From NCBI GenBank assembly GCA_947501635.1, contig CANMWT010000021.1, forward strand, positions 1 through 40,725: a stretch of 40,725 nucleotides of DNA, given 5' to 3'. Below, piece after piece: positions 8,037 through 15,483 of this stretch. Origin of the DNA: an uncultured Roseobacter sp. (GTDB lineage Bacteria; Pseudomonadota; Alphaproteobacteria; Rhodobacterales; Rhodobacteraceae). The position numbers were made by a program, and so were the translations under genes. Each line of letters begins with the position of its first letter. Positions within the stretch are counted from its first letter, which is position 1. The notes under the pieces are model-generated. The model was not told the DNA's origin, did no database searches, and saw only the letters and a list, made by a program, of their open reading frames with translations.

Positions 8037-8829
8037 GCTTCATTTCACCATACTGGGCTGCGGATCGTCCGGCGGTGTCCCGCGCCTTGGCGGGCACTGG
8101 GGCGCATGCGATCCGCAAAACCCGAGGAACCGCCGCAGGCGGTGTTCCATGCTGGTGGAGCGTACAGGGCCCGACGGCACCACGACCGTCTTGATCGATA
8201 CGTCGCCCGACCTGCGCGAGCAATTGCTTTCGAATGATGTCGGGCGTCTGGACGGAGTGATCTATACACACAGCCATGCCGACCATGTGCACGGCATCGA
8301 CGATCTGCGTATGATTGTCTTCAACATGCGCGCGCGTCTCTCTGTCTGGGCGGACAAGCCCACACAGGCCGCCTTGATGCAACGCTTTGGTTATGTGTTT
8401 GTTCAGCCGGAAGGCTCAAGTTATCCGCCGATCCTCGACATGCACCTGATCGACGGCGATACGACCATCGACGGGCCGGGTGGGGCCATCACTTTCTCGC
8501 CGTTTTTGGTGGCGCACGGCGGCATGGATGCACTGGGTTTCCGCATCGGGGGTCTTGCCTATCTGCCCGATGTGGCGCAAATTCCCGACGACGTATGGCC
8601 CATGCTTGAAGACCTCGACTGCTGGGTGGTGGACGCCCTGCGCCGCGATCCCCATCCGACCCATTCACACCTTGCACAAACACTTGAGTGGATCGAGAAG
8701 GTAGCACCCAAGCGGGCGGTGCTGACCAATATGCACATTGACCTCGACTACGACACGCTGCTGTCCGAAACGGCAGATCACATCGAACCGGCCTATGACG
8801 GCTTGCGTTTGAGCTTTCCCGCCCCGTAA
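8029..8829 (+). CDS. MBL-fold metallohydrolase (PhnP-like)
   Basis: Cytoplasmic metallo-beta-lactamase-fold phosphodiesterase, 266 aa. The zinc motif THSHADHVHGID is at about residue 80, and the N-terminal FTILGCGSSGGVPR is characteristic of PhnP/RNase Z-like members. Further ligands appear as VAHGGMDALGF and NMHIDLDYD near the end. I chose the ATG at 8029, inside the tatD 3' end, because a longer upstream frame lacks homology-like sequence. The specific substrate is unknown. It belongs to the same operon as tatD. Confidence 0.92.
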   Translation: MSELHFTILGCGSSGGVPRLGGHWGACDPQNPRNRRRRCSMLVERTGPDGTTTVLIDTSPDLREQLLSNDVGRLDGVIYTHSHADHVHGIDDLRMIVFNMRARLSVWADKPTQAALMQRFGYVFVQPEGSSYPPILDMHLIDGDTTIDGPGGAITFSPFLVAHGGMDALGFRIGGLAYLPDVAQIPDDVWPMLEDLDCWVVDALRRDPHPTHSHLAQTLEWIEKVAPKRAVLTNMHIDLDYDTLLSETADHIEPAYDGLRLSFPAP

Positions 8830-8895
8830 ACTCGCGGCACGACTTGTTATTTCTCCCTGCCCGAGGGTTCAGCCTCTGGCGCGCAAAAGGCCCGC

Positions 8896-9831
8896 ATGCA
8901 AACCCTCCTTGATGTCATCCTGCCGGTCTTTCTGGTCATCGGCTTTGGCTATGTTGCTGTCTGGAAGGGGCTTTTCCCCATATCCGGTATCGACGGGGTC
9001 ATGCGCTTCACGCAAAGCTTTGCGATCCCCTGCCTGCTGTTCAAAGCCATTGCCGACATCGACCTTGAAAACTCCTTTGATCTGCGTTTGCTGGTCAGTT
9101 TCTATAGCGGCGCCACGATTTGTTTTTTTGCTGGCATGGTCGGGGCGCGGTTGCTGTTCAAACGCGATTGGGAAGACTGTGTTGCCATAGGCTTTTGCTG
9201 CCTCTTTTCCAACTCGGTCCTGCTGGGGCTGCCGATTACCGAACGCGCCTACGGGCCCGACGCGCTTACCGGTAACTTTGCCATCGTGGCGCTGCACTCG
9301 CCGTTTTGCTACGGGCTTGGCATCACAGTGATGGAGATCACCCGCAATCGCGGCAAGTCACCCTTGGTGATGGCGCGGGGCGTGGCGCGGGCGATGTTCC
9401 GCAATGCGCTGGTGATCGGCATCCTTTTGGGGTTTGCCGTCAATATTACCAATCTGCCGATCCCCGGTGTGGTCGATGACGCGCTATCGCTTGTCATCAG
9501 CGCAGCACTTCCGGCGGCCCTTTTCGCTTTGGGGGGTGTGCTCATCCAGTACAAGCCCGAGGGCGACCTGCGCGCCATCGCGATGGTCTGCGGTATCGTA
9601 TTACTCTTGCATCCCGCGCTGGTCTGGGGCCTTGGCACAAGCCTGTCCGTGCCGCCCGACGCCTTCCGTTCCGGCGTGTTAACGGCGGCTATGGCGCCGG
9701 GTTTCAACGCTTACATCTTTGCGGATATGTACGGACGGGCGCGACGCGTAGCAGCCTCTTCTGTGCTGCTGGCAACGTTGGCTTCGATCTTGTCGGTCTG
9801 GGTGTGGCTGATGCTGCTCGAGACAGTCTAG
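8896..9831 (+). CDS. AEC family transporter
   Basis: Inner-membrane permease of the auxin efflux carrier family, 311 aa. It has about ten hydrophobic segments, the first at residues 5-24 (VILPVFLVIGFGYVAVW). Family members carry organic acids such as malonate, but the substrate here is unknown. The start ATG at 8896 follows AAAAGG. The gene lies 66 bases after the MBL gene and may be expressed separately. Its stop TAG overlaps the stop of the convergent racemase-like gene within the four bases CTAG (9828-9831), so no terminator separates the two. Proximity to the ectoine-type genes makes it a possible, but unproven, transporter for them. Confidence 0.88.
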   Translation: MQTLLDVILPVFLVIGFGYVAVWKGLFPISGIDGVMRFTQSFAIPCLLFKAIADIDLENSFDLRLLVSFYSGATICFFAGMVGARLLFKRDWEDCVAIGFCCLFSNSVLLGLPITERAYGPDALTGNFAIVALHSPFCYGLGITVMEITRNRGKSPLVMARGVARAMFRNALVIGILLGFAVNITNLPIPGVVDDALSLVISAALPAALFALGGVLIQYKPEGDLRAIAMVCGIVLLLHPALVWGLGTSLSVPPDAFRSGVLTAAMAPGFNAYIFADMYGRARRVAASSVLLATLASILSVWVWLMLLETV

Positions 9832-10571
9832 ACGCGAAACAGCCTGCCCGGCGCATGCGCCGGCGGGCGCACACCAGCCAGTTGCATCATATGCCATGCC
9901 AACACCTGATTACTGGTCAGCACCGGCTTTCCCAGTCGCGCCTCCAGCGGAGCAATCACCTCCATCGTGCGCAGGTTCGTGCAGGACAGGAAAAGCGCAT
10001 CAACCTGCGCTCCCGCCATCAAAGACTGTGCCGCCTCTTCCAGCGACCTCGGCGCAATCCGGACCACTGTGGCTTCGGTTGCTACCTCAAAACTACCGAA
10101 CACGGGCGTTTCGATTCCCGCTTCCGACAGCGCCTTGCGCAGTCTGCCCGACACCTCAGCCACATAGGGCGACAACAGCGCTACGCGCTTAACTCCCAAG
10201 GCGTGGCAAGCCGCTAAAAGACTGCTGAGCGGCTGCGTCACGGCGGCGGTATCGGTGGCCGCCTGCACCTTGGCCGCCACCGTAGCCACACCAATCTGAG
10301 CGGTACCTGACGTACAGCCGTAACCGACAGCATCCATCCTGCCCGCACCCGGAAACAAGCCTGCCGCAGCCGACAGGTGCCCCTCCATCGCCGCGAGCGT
10401 GGCCGCGCTCACCTCTTCGTCGGAGGGTACGCGGCTGACAAACAGATCAACCTCCTGCGGCAGCAAAAACCGCATGTCACGCTCGATGGTCTCATCGGAT
10501 TGCAAAGCGATCACACCCAGACGCGGCTCGGACAGTTGCACGGTTTCAAAGGAAAAGGTTTTGCCGCTCAT
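9828..10571 (-). CDS. Asp/Glu racemase / maleate isomerase family protein (EutA-like)
   Basis: Enzyme of the Asp/Glu racemase - arylmalonate decarboxylase - maleate isomerase superfamily, 247 aa. The two catalytic cysteines are present as YGCTSGT (Cys86) and LFLSCTNLRT (Cys197). I start at the ATG at 10571, which follows AAGGGTGA. A superfamily member called EutA occurs in ectoine/hydroxyectoine utilisation clusters of Rhodobacteraceae and rhizobia, and the block LFVSRVPSDEEV fits that group. It is the last gene of a minus-strand operon, 2 bases after the M24 peptidase gene. The exact reaction is not known from sequence. Confidence 0.75.
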   Translation of the reverse strand: MSGKTFSFETVQLSEPRLGVIALQSDETIERDMRFLLPQEVDLFVSRVPSDEEVSAATLAAMEGHLSAAAGLFPGAGRMDAVGYGCTSGTAQIGVATVAAKVQAATDTAAVTQPLSSLLAACHALGVKRVALLSPYVAEVSGRLRKALSEAGIETPVFGSFEVATEATVVRIAPRSLEEAAQSLMAGAQVDALFLSCTNLRTMEVIAPLEARLGKPVLTSNQVLAWHMMQLAGVRPPAHAPGRLFRV

Positions 10572-10573
10572 GT

Positions 10574-11725
10574 TCAGATCACCCTTATGTCCGACCCTGA
10601 TGGCGCGGAAAGCCACTCTGCCCCGTTTTCGCGGATCACGATGTTTTCTTCATGTACCATGATGCGCCCGTCTTGCGTACCCACGCCCGGTTCAAGCGTC
10701 AGAACCATACCTGCGCTCAGTACCGTGTGATCGGACGCAATCAGCGACGGCGGTTCGGTCAATTGCATACCCAGCCCATGCCCAAGCCGGCCCGCATCTG
10801 ACCCGCCGGCACTTCCCGTCACCACCTTGTCCATCGCAACGAAGATCTCGCGGGCGGTCACTCCGGGGCGGGCCATATCAAACGCGGTTCTTGTCGCCTC
10901 GATCAGCAGCGCATGGGCGTTCGCCGTCTCTGTTGATGGAGGACCCACGGAAAAGTTGCGGTCAAAATCGCAGAAATAGCCATCACAAACCAATCCGGTA
11001 TCCAGCATCATCACATCCCCTGCCGCCAGCGGCACATCAGAAGCTGGAGAGATCACATCGGCATATCCGCCCTGCCCTGCGCCGCCCGCCAGATAAGGCA
11101 CCCAATCCGCCCCCTCCTCAAGACAGAGCATCTGAAACCGCCTGAAGACCTCGTCCAGCGGTGTACCCCTGCGTGCAATTTCTGGCACCCGGTCAAAGGC
11201 GCGGTTTGCGATGGCGCAAGAGGCTGCGATTTTCGCAATTTCAGCGTCAGACTTGACCATCCGCTGCGCGCACATGATGCCCTTGTCCCCTGAAAACGCG
11301 CGACCCGTGACCAGTTCTTGCAACCTGTGCCAGTCCGCAACCGGCATCCGCAACGCAGTGCCGTTCCCGTCCGGCACCGCGATGCTTGTCCCCGGTGCCG
11401 CAAGCTCGCCCAACGTATCCGCTAAAAGGCTTACGCCATCATCGGCGTAGTCAGGCGCGCGCCAGGTGCGGATGTCCCTGATCCATGTGGTCTGCATCAG
11501 CGCCGCCCCAATTGACGGGATCACCGCAACGGGATCACCGGCAGCAGGTACCACCAGAAACCAAGGCCGCGTCGGGCTCTCCCAAAAGCGCGTCAGGTAG
11601 CCGGTAAAATAACGCAGGTCGGCCTCGGTTGTCAGCAATAGCGCAGCGATGTCTTCCGCCGCCATCCGCGCCTGTACAGCAACAAGACGCGATCTGTATT
11701 CAGCGACCGGAAAGCCTGCCGCCAT
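10574..11725 (-). CDS. M24 family metallopeptidase (Xaa-Pro type)
   Basis: Creatinase/prolidase-fold enzyme, 383 aa, with an N-terminal creatinase domain (residues 1-150) and a C-terminal pita-bread catalytic domain. All five expected metal ligands can be seen: Asp in MLDTG, Asp in FCDFDR, His in GHGLGM, Glu in LEPGVG and Glu in HEEN. This differs from the neighbouring doeA product, which has lost most of them. The ATG at 11725 follows AGGAG in the tail of the upstream PLP-enzyme gene (5-base gap), so the genes are cotranscribed. It probably hydrolyses an amide or dipeptide-like intermediate; the substrate is unknown. Confidence 0.85.
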   Translation of the reverse strand: MAAGFPVAEYRSRLVAVQARMAAEDIAALLLTTEADLRYFTGYLTRFWESPTRPWFLVVPAAGDPVAVIPSIGAALMQTTWIRDIRTWRAPDYADDGVSLLADTLGELAAPGTSIAVPDGNGTALRMPVADWHRLQELVTGRAFSGDKGIMCAQRMVKSDAEIAKIAASCAIANRAFDRVPEIARRGTPLDEVFRRFQMLCLEEGADWVPYLAGGAGQGGYADVISPASDVPLAAGDVMMLDTGLVCDGYFCDFDRNFSVGPPSTETANAHALLIEATRTAFDMARPGVTAREIFVAMDKVVTGSAGGSDAGRLGHGLGMQLTEPPSLIASDHTVLSAGMVLTLEPGVGTQDGRIMVHEENIVIRENGAEWLSAPSGSDIRVI

Positions 11726-11730
11726 CGCGC

Positions 11731-12762
11731 CTAAACTCCTTCACTGAGGATCAACAGAACCCGTGACGCGGGGCTCAAGCCAAGGTCGCGGGCGCCTGCG
11801 AGCAGACCCGCAAGCCCGGCCGCACCGGACGGGGTAGACGCCAGACCGGCGGCCTGCGCATACGCGGCACCCGCTTGCCCTTCGTCTTCAGTGATGGTCA
11901 TGAAAACATTGGCATCCCGCGCCAGACTTTTAAGAGCGATCAGCGACGGCTCTTTACAATCAAGCCGCCCCATCGCCGACACCGGGCCCGGTGCCACGAC
12001 AGGCCCGGCCCCGGCGATCGACGCCGCCAGTGCCGGGGCCGCCTCGGGCTCCACCACGATGATCTGCGGGCCATCGCCCCAGACGTCCCGCGCATGCGCC
12101 GCACAGGCCCCTGCAAGACCGCCAACACCCGCTTGCAAAAAGATATGAGAGGGCGGTGCCGCCAGCTGCGCAACCGCTTCTGCCATCAAAATGAGATATC
12201 CCTCCATCAGACGATGCGGCCTGATGAAATACCCGGGCCAGGAGCTGTCAGACAAAAGGATCAGGCCCTCACGCTCGGCGGCTTCGGCCGCTGCGGCCAT
12301 GCTGTCTTCGTAGACCGCGCCCTGCCGGACCACGTCTGCTCCGAAGGCACGCAAACGCTCAGCAAATTCTTCCGGCACAGTTTGCGCAATATAGACACGC
12401 GCCTTTGCGCCAAAGGCAAAGGCACCGGCCGCCACCGACAGGCCGTGGTTACCCGCGCTGGCAGTGACATACGTCTTTCCTGCAGCTTGGCCCTCGGCCG
12501 CGTCACAGGCGATTACATAGGCTGCCCCCAGCGCCTTGAAACTGCCAAGCCCCATGCGGTCGCGCTCGTCCTTGATACGCACGGCATCAATCCTCAGTTC
12601 CCCCGCAAGCTGCGGGACCTCGACCAAAGGCGTGACAGCAGCACGCGGGCAATTCGCCACCAACGTCTGCGGCGGTGTCGCATCCGACGCAGTCCAGGGG
12701 ATGTCGACAAGGTCCGGATGGTCCAGCCCGGCGGCGCGGTAAGGGTTTTGAAGCAGTTTCAT
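11731..12762 (-). CDS. PLP-dependent lyase, diaminopropionate ammonia-lyase / threonine dehydratase-like
   Basis: Fold type II PLP enzyme, 343 aa. Lys76 in GSFKALG is the expected Schiff-base lysine, ASAGNHG binds the substrate carboxylate, and QAGVGGLAGA is the phosphate-binding glycine loop. The segment RIKDERDRMGLGSFKALG resembles diaminopropionate ammonia-lyase more than classical threonine dehydratase. In hydroxyectoine clusters a PLP enzyme called EutB sits in the equivalent place, so a role in deaminating a diamino acid or hydroxy-diamino acid is plausible. It is the first gene of the minus-strand operon and diverges from doeA across a 123-base intergenic region. Confidence 0.78.
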   Translation of the reverse strand: MKLLQNPYRAAGLDHPDLVDIPWTASDATPPQTLVANCPRAAVTPLVEVPQLAGELRIDAVRIKDERDRMGLGSFKALGAAYVIACDAAEGQAAGKTYVTASAGNHGLSVAAGAFAFGAKARVYIAQTVPEEFAERLRAFGADVVRQGAVYEDSMAAAAEAAEREGLILLSDSSWPGYFIRPHRLMEGYLILMAEAVAQLAAPPSHIFLQAGVGGLAGACAAHARDVWGDGPQIIVVEPEAAPALAASIAGAGPVVAPGPVSAMGRLDCKEPSLIALKSLARDANVFMTITEDEGQAGAAYAQAAGLASTPSGAAGLAGLLAGARDLGLSPASRVLLILSEGV

Positions 12763-12786
12763 ACCTCATTGCTACGCCAATCCCCT

Positions 12787-12867
12787 GTCGGGTCAATGCC
12801 CGGAAACGACACCCGACCGACTTATTCCAATCTTGCTGACCGGCAGGACCGTGTTACGGTTTGCCGG
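12787..12867. promoter_or_regulatory. divergent promoter with two inverted repeats
   Basis: The 123-base region between the PLP-lyase gene and doeA holds two symmetric elements. The first is GTCGGGT (12787-12793) paired with ACCCGAC (12811-12817). The second is a nested palindrome: CCGGCA (12840-12845) with TGCCGG (12862-12867), enclosing ACCGT (12848-12852) and ACGGT (12856-12860) around GTT. It ends ten bases before the doeA ribosome binding site (GGAG, 12877-12880). These are likely operators or a 5' leader hairpin. Confidence 0.65.
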
Positions 12868-12885
12868 CAACACAACGGAGGCCGC

Positions 12886-14061
12886 ATGCCAGATCTTCCC
12901 TTTACCCGCGCCGAATATGACATGCGGCTTGCCAAAACCCGCGACGAGATGTCGGCCCGCGGACTTGACGCGCTCTTTGTGACCGATCCGTCGAATATGT
13001 CCTGGCTGACGGGTTATGATGGCTGGTCATTTTACGTGCATCAGGGCGTGTTGCTGCGCCCCGAGGGGGAACCACTGTGGTGGGGTCGTGCGATGGACGC
13101 AGTGGGTGCGGGCCTGACGACCTATCTCGCGCCGGACAACATCCGTGGATACGATGACACATTTGTCCAGAACCCCGACAAACACCCGATGGCCGACCTA
13201 AGCGATCTTGTCGCGTCACTGGGGCTGCAAAAGGCCTGCATCGGGCTTGAGATGGACAACTACTACTTTACCGCCGCGGCCTTTCAGTCGCTGCAGACGG
13301 GTCTTCCCAACGCGCGGTTTGAGGATGCAACCGGGCTGGTCAACTGGCAGCGCGCCGTAAAATCCGAAGCCGAGCTGCGCTATATGCGCCGTGCCGCGCG
13401 CATTGTCGAAGAGATGCACCGCGTGATCCGCGCGCGCGCAGAGGTCGGTATGCGCAAAAATGATCTGATCGCAGACATCTACCACGCGTCCGTCAGCGGC
13501 GCCGAGGGGCACTGGGGAGATTACCCCGCAATTGTGCCAATGGCGCCTTCAGGAATGGATGCGACAGCGCCGCATCTGACCTGGGACGATACCCCGCTCA
13601 AGCCCGGCGAAAGCACCTTCTTTGAGGTTGCCGGCGCGCACAAAAGGTATCAGTGCCCACAATCGCGCACCCTCTTTCTGGGCAAACCGCCGCAAAAGTA
13701 CATCGACGCTGAAAAAGCGGTACTCGAAGCGGTGGAAGCGGGCCTTGCAAAGGCGCGACCTGGCAACCGCTGCGAAGACATCGCGCATGCCTTTAACGGA
13801 ACCCTCAACCGCTTGGGCTTTCAGAAAGACAGCCGATGCGGCTATGCCATCGGGCTGTCCTATCCGCCAGACTGGGGCGAGCGAACCATGTCTTTTCGCG
13901 CAGGCGACACCACAGTATTGCAGCCCGGCATGACGTTTCATTTCATGCCCGCCCTCTGGCTTGACGACGGCGGGCTGGAGATCACCGAGCCCATCGTTAT
14001 CACCGAGGCAGGTGTGGAATGCCTGTGCAACACGCCGCGTGCCTTGGTGGTCAAGTCATGA
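12886..14061 (+). CDS. doeA: ectoine hydrolase DoeA (EutD)
   Basis: Hydrolyses ectoine to N-acetyl-diaminobutyrate isomers, the first step of ectoine breakdown. It is 391 aa with an M24 fold. Family signatures include DPSNMSWLTGYDGWSFYVHQ, LVNWQRAVKSEAELRYMRRA and GHWGDYPAIVPMAPSGMDAT. The usual M24 metal ligands are largely replaced: FFEVAG and CPQSRT stand where DxG and DxxR would be, GYAIGLSYPP stands for GHGIG, and LQPGM for LEPGM; the altered metal site sets it apart from the intact M24 neighbour. The ATG at 12886 is preceded by GGAG; a much longer upstream open frame is not coding. The stop overlaps doeB by ATGA. Confidence 0.93.
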   Translation: MPDLPFTRAEYDMRLAKTRDEMSARGLDALFVTDPSNMSWLTGYDGWSFYVHQGVLLRPEGEPLWWGRAMDAVGAGLTTYLAPDNIRGYDDTFVQNPDKHPMADLSDLVASLGLQKACIGLEMDNYYFTAAAFQSLQTGLPNARFEDATGLVNWQRAVKSEAELRYMRRAARIVEEMHRVIRARAEVGMRKNDLIADIYHASVSGAEGHWGDYPAIVPMAPSGMDATAPHLTWDDTPLKPGESTFFEVAGAHKRYQCPQSRTLFLGKPPQKYIDAEKAVLEAVEAGLAKARPGNRCEDIAHAFNGTLNRLGFQKDSRCGYAIGLSYPPDWGERTMSFRAGDTTVLQPGMTFHFMPALWLDDGGLEITEPIVITEAGVECLCNTPRALVVKS

Positions 14062-15059
14062 GCCTGCGTGCAAATCCGATCACCCCAACGGTGGATTTCG
14101 GTAAAAACGGCGTACAACACGGCCATCTGCGCCTGCCTTACAGCCACAATGAAAGCGCCTGGGGCGCGATACTCATTCCGATCTGCGTTGTGCGCAACGG
14201 AGAGGGCAGCTGCGCGCTTCTGACCGGCGGCAATCACGGGGATGAATACGAAGGCCCCATAGCCCTGCAGGCACTGGCGCACACGCTCAGGCCCGCGGAT
14301 ATCACGGGGACGGTGATACTCCTGCCTTCCATGAACCACCCGGCGCTTGTCGCCGGCACGCGGGTCTCGCCGCTGGACGGCGGCAACATGAACCGCAGCT
14401 TTCCCGGACGGCCCGACGGGGGGCCGACAGAAAAGATAGCAGATTACTTCCAACGTTATTTGCTGCCTCTGGCGGACGTTGTGCTGGATTTCCACTCGGG
14501 CGGCAGAACGCTGGATTTCGTCCCTTTCGCGGCTTCGCATGTCCTTGAGGACAAAACACAAGAGGCGCGCTGCCGCGCTGCACGCGACGCGTTCAACGCG
14601 CCCTACTCCATCGAGATGAGAGAGATCGACGCTCTTGGTATGTACGATCACGCGGCCGAGGAGATGGGCAAAACCTTTGTCACAACCGAACTGTCGGGGG
14701 GCGGAACAGCCCGCCCGGCGACTGTCGCGGTCGCCTCGAAGGGTGCGCGCAACTTGCTGATCCATGCAGGCATCCTTGACGCGCCGCTCGATCTGGGGCC
14801 GACCCGGTTTCTGACCCAACCGGATGACAGCTGCTTTCACTTTGCCGAAACAGAAGGGCTGCTTGAATTCACTACTGAACTGGGCACCTCTGTAGCCGAA
14901 GGAGAGATACTGGCACGCATCTGGGATCATCGCCGCGTCGGTGTCGCACCCGCCGAGGTCTGCGCGCAGCGCGCGGGGCTTGTGGTGGCGCGCCATCATC
15001 CCGGCCTGATCGGCATGGGCGATTGCCTTGCGGTTCTTGCGGTCGAAACGGACGCATGA
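14058..15059 (+). CDS. doeB: N-alpha-acetyl-L-2,4-diaminobutyrate deacetylase DoeB (EutE)
   Basis: Second step of ectoine catabolism: removes the acetyl group from N-alpha-acetyl-diaminobutyrate to give L-2,4-diaminobutyrate. It is a 333-aa zinc enzyme of the succinylglutamate desuccinylase/aspartoacylase family. Zinc motifs are GGNHGDEYEG (His and Glu) and VLDFHSGGRT (His), and NMNRSFPGRPDG is the substrate loop. I start at the ATG at 14058, overlapping the doeA stop. No DoeC/DoeD-type aldehyde dehydrogenase or transaminase follows; the next gene is convergent and unrelated, so later steps must be encoded elsewhere. Confidence 0.93.
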   Translation: MSLRANPITPTVDFGKNGVQHGHLRLPYSHNESAWGAILIPICVVRNGEGSCALLTGGNHGDEYEGPIALQALAHTLRPADITGTVILLPSMNHPALVAGTRVSPLDGGNMNRSFPGRPDGGPTEKIADYFQRYLLPLADVVLDFHSGGRTLDFVPFAASHVLEDKTQEARCRAARDAFNAPYSIEMREIDALGMYDHAAEEMGKTFVTTELSGGGTARPATVAVASKGARNLLIHAGILDAPLDLGPTRFLTQPDDSCFHFAETEGLLEFTTELGTSVAEGEILARIWDHRRVGVAPAEVCAQRAGLVVARHHPGLIGMGDCLAVLAVETDA

Positions 15060-15483
15060 CGGCCACACCTGTATCTGCGCGAAAACTTGCAAGGTCGCGC
15101 GGACAGGCCACGCGTATGGTCTCTGCGCAGTGACCGCCCTCGCTTTGCACCCGGTCTCAGGCGATGTGCTGCCGCACGTCCGGCATCATTCTGCGGCGCT
15201 TGTGATCCACCGCATCAGCGCGTCATGGCAACTGGCCCCGCCTTCTCCGAGAAAGCTAAACCAGCGTGACAACATGTTGTCTGGCTGATCGCTGTCCCCA
15301 TGCTGTTGAAAGGCATATGCGTGCTGTAAAGCTTCGCCGCGCCCACAAAAAGACAACCGGCAGATACCGATCACCGGTTCCGTCAGGAATATCATCTGCA
15401 CACACTCTTGTTTATCGCGTTTAACCCACGTTTCACAAAATCCGTTCCAGGAGTTCCATCCATTGTGCAGGATGTTCAGGCGG
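15060..15483. other. convergent intergenic region
   Basis: About 420 bases between the ends of doeB and the glycosyltransferase gene. No RNA gene or typical terminator with a U tract was seen. A 71-codon minus-strand frame (15186-15401) has only a weak start context and no recognised motif. The region contains the strong palindrome listed separately at 15262-15287. Confidence 0.5.
15262..15287. promoter_or_regulatory. 26-bp interrupted palindrome
   Basis: CAGC (15262-15265) and GCTG (15284-15287) flank a perfect 14-base palindrome, GACAACATGTTGTC (15268-15281), with two unpaired bases on each side. The symmetry looks like a dimeric regulator site. It lies between two convergent genes, where no promoter is expected, and no U tract follows, so it is not an ordinary terminator. 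Confidence 0.6.

Noticed and set aside
11875-12885. Long plus-strand open frame in front of doeA (728-codon frame in total)
   Set aside because: The first 337 codons run antisense through the PLP-lyase gene and have no protein-like signatures; doeA has its own ATG and ribosome binding site at 12886.
13938-15092. 384-codon minus-strand frame opposite doeB
   Set aside because: It is the antisense shadow of a well-supported gene in GC-rich DNA, with no start signal or recognisable motif.
15186-15401. 71-codon minus-strand frame between doeB and the glycosyltransferase gene
   Set aside because: Weak start context, no motif, and it spans the strong palindrome; kept only as a note in the intergenic entry.
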